Part shown: piece by piece, positions 32,672 through 33,008 of the stretch
Position numbering within the stretch: the first letter of the stretch is position 1
Layout: every line of letters starts with the position of its first letter
Assembly: GCA_021647835.1 (NCBI GenBank)
Contig: JAKITY010000008.1
Span: forward strand, 1-33,008
DNA from: Flavobacteriaceae bacterium
Lineage (GTDB): Bacteria > Bacteroidota > Bacteroidia > Flavobacteriales > Flavobacteriaceae
Direction of reading: 5' to 3'
Length of the DNA stretch: 33,008 bases
Program-made: the position numbers and the translations under genes
Notes under the pieces: model-generated
What the model was told of the DNA's origin: nothing
Seen by the model: only the letters and a program-made list of their open reading frames with translations
The model's database searches: none

Positions 32672-32701
32672 TGATTTTGGTTTAAAATGTTTTGCATACT
32701 G

Positions 32702-32709
32702 CAAATTTA
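32702..32709 (-). promoter_or_regulatory. Bacteroidetes -7 element ahead of purL
   Basis: On the minus strand TAAATTTG matches TAnnTTTG, about 30 nt before the ATG at 32671. It supports that start over the upstream TTG. No clear -33 TTG. Confidence 0.45.
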
Positions 32710-32815
32710 ATTTTTTTACTATCTAAATGTCTCGTAATAACTTAATTTAATTTATGAGTTATTCACTATTTAATTCACAATTTTAAAAAGTTATCTTTTT
32801 TTAGGAGATGTTTTA

Positions 32816-32823
32816 TATATTTG
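32816..32823 (+). promoter_or_regulatory. Bacteroidetes -7 element ahead of the carbonic anhydrase gene
   Basis: TATATTTG matches TAnnTTTG and lies 23 nt before the ATG at 32847. The -33 position is T-rich without a clean TTG. Confidence 0.45.
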
Positions 32824-32846
32824 TATCATTATTAAAACAAGAAAGA

Positions 32847-33008
32847 ATGACTATTGATGCAATAATTCAAAAATTAAAAGAAGGGAATAAATGCTTTGTT
32901 TTAGGAAAATCTAAAAATATAGGAGACTATAATAAAACAAGAAAGATATTGGTTGAAGGACAAAAACCTCATGTAATTATATTGAGTTGTTCGGATAGTA
33001 GAGTAGTA
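32847..33008 (+). CDS. Beta-class carbonic anhydrase, 5' part only
   Basis: The frame opens at ATG 32847 and runs off the window end after 54 codons. It contains PHVIILSCSDSRVV at residues 41-54: C48, D50 and R52 form the CxDxR motif, which supplies the first zinc ligand and the Asp-Arg dyad of beta-carbonic anhydrases (CO2 hydration). The leading MTIDAIIQKLKEGNKCFV is the usual amphipathic N-terminal helix. The remaining zinc ligands (His and Cys) lie outside the window. It is transcribed divergently from purL. Confidence 0.88.
   Translation, partial: MTIDAIIQKLKEGNKCFVLGKSKNIGDYNKTRKILVEGQKPHVIILSCSDSRVV

Noticed and set aside
32672-32704. TTG start for purL
   Set aside because: PurL homologues start at MIHFFGN; the TTG lies within the likely -7 element.
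1-33008. CRISPR array, insertion sequence, prophage, tRNA or rRNA genes
   Set aside because: I looked for regular repeats, transposase or integrase frames and tRNA cloverleaf ends on both strands by eye and found none.

Overview
This AT-rich window (roughly 30-35% GC by eye) comes from a member of the Bacteroidetes, most likely family Flavobacteriaceae. The evidence is lineage-typical genes (CCC-motif and DUF2752 membrane proteins, a Reg_prop/Y_Y_Y/LytS-type sensor with a LytTR regulator, type IX secretion sorting domains, a single-chain PurL), Bacteroidetes-type promoter elements (TAnnTTTG, twice with TTG 19-23 bp upstream), and few clear Shine-Dalgarno sequences. It is a chromosomal mix of housekeeping genes and small lineage-specific genes. 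I saw no insertion sequence, integrase, CRISPR array, tRNA or rRNA.

Layout. 1-1841: minus-strand cluster of an arsenate-reductase-like phosphatase, two DUF2752 proteins and a CCC-motif protein. 2046-4356: Smr protein, lipoprotein, cysteine desulfurase. 4357-8936: a palindromic repeat, a 14-bp direct repeat with 21-bp period ahead of an unrecognised lipoprotein, then a sensor kinase/LytTR regulator pair. 9103-13339: a metallopeptidase-like exported protein, a truncated hemoglobin, a membrane-tethered LuxR-type regulator, a DUF1573 protein and RlmF. 13572-20820: an accessory block, all on the minus strand, with a decayed partial gene copy, a 943-aa leucine-rich-repeat protein and its exported neighbour, and two T9SS-tailed proteins in overlapping frames. 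20931-33008: mostly housekeeping genes (MnmE, MiaE, DnaX, acyl-CoA synthetase, PurL) with a sugar-transfer-type ATP-grasp protein, small DUF proteins and the start of a beta-carbonic anhydrase.

Two features stand out. First, dnaX is split in two frames exactly at a run of eleven A residues. This resembles the transcriptional slippage that makes tau and gamma in Thermus, and the two frames join into a 571-aa tau. Second, the 410-bp gap between dnaX and miaE holds a near-consensus promoter (TTG-N19-TATTTTTG) followed at once by about 183 nt closed by a 10-bp terminal stem with several internal helices, which is a strong candidate for a structured non-coding RNA that I cannot assign to a family. 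Also notable are a possible LytTR operator, a nonsense-containing 3' remnant paralogous to the gene upstream of the leucine-rich-repeat gene, a beta-helix protein reduced to signal peptide plus tail, and dispersed palindromic repeats of one family at two loci.
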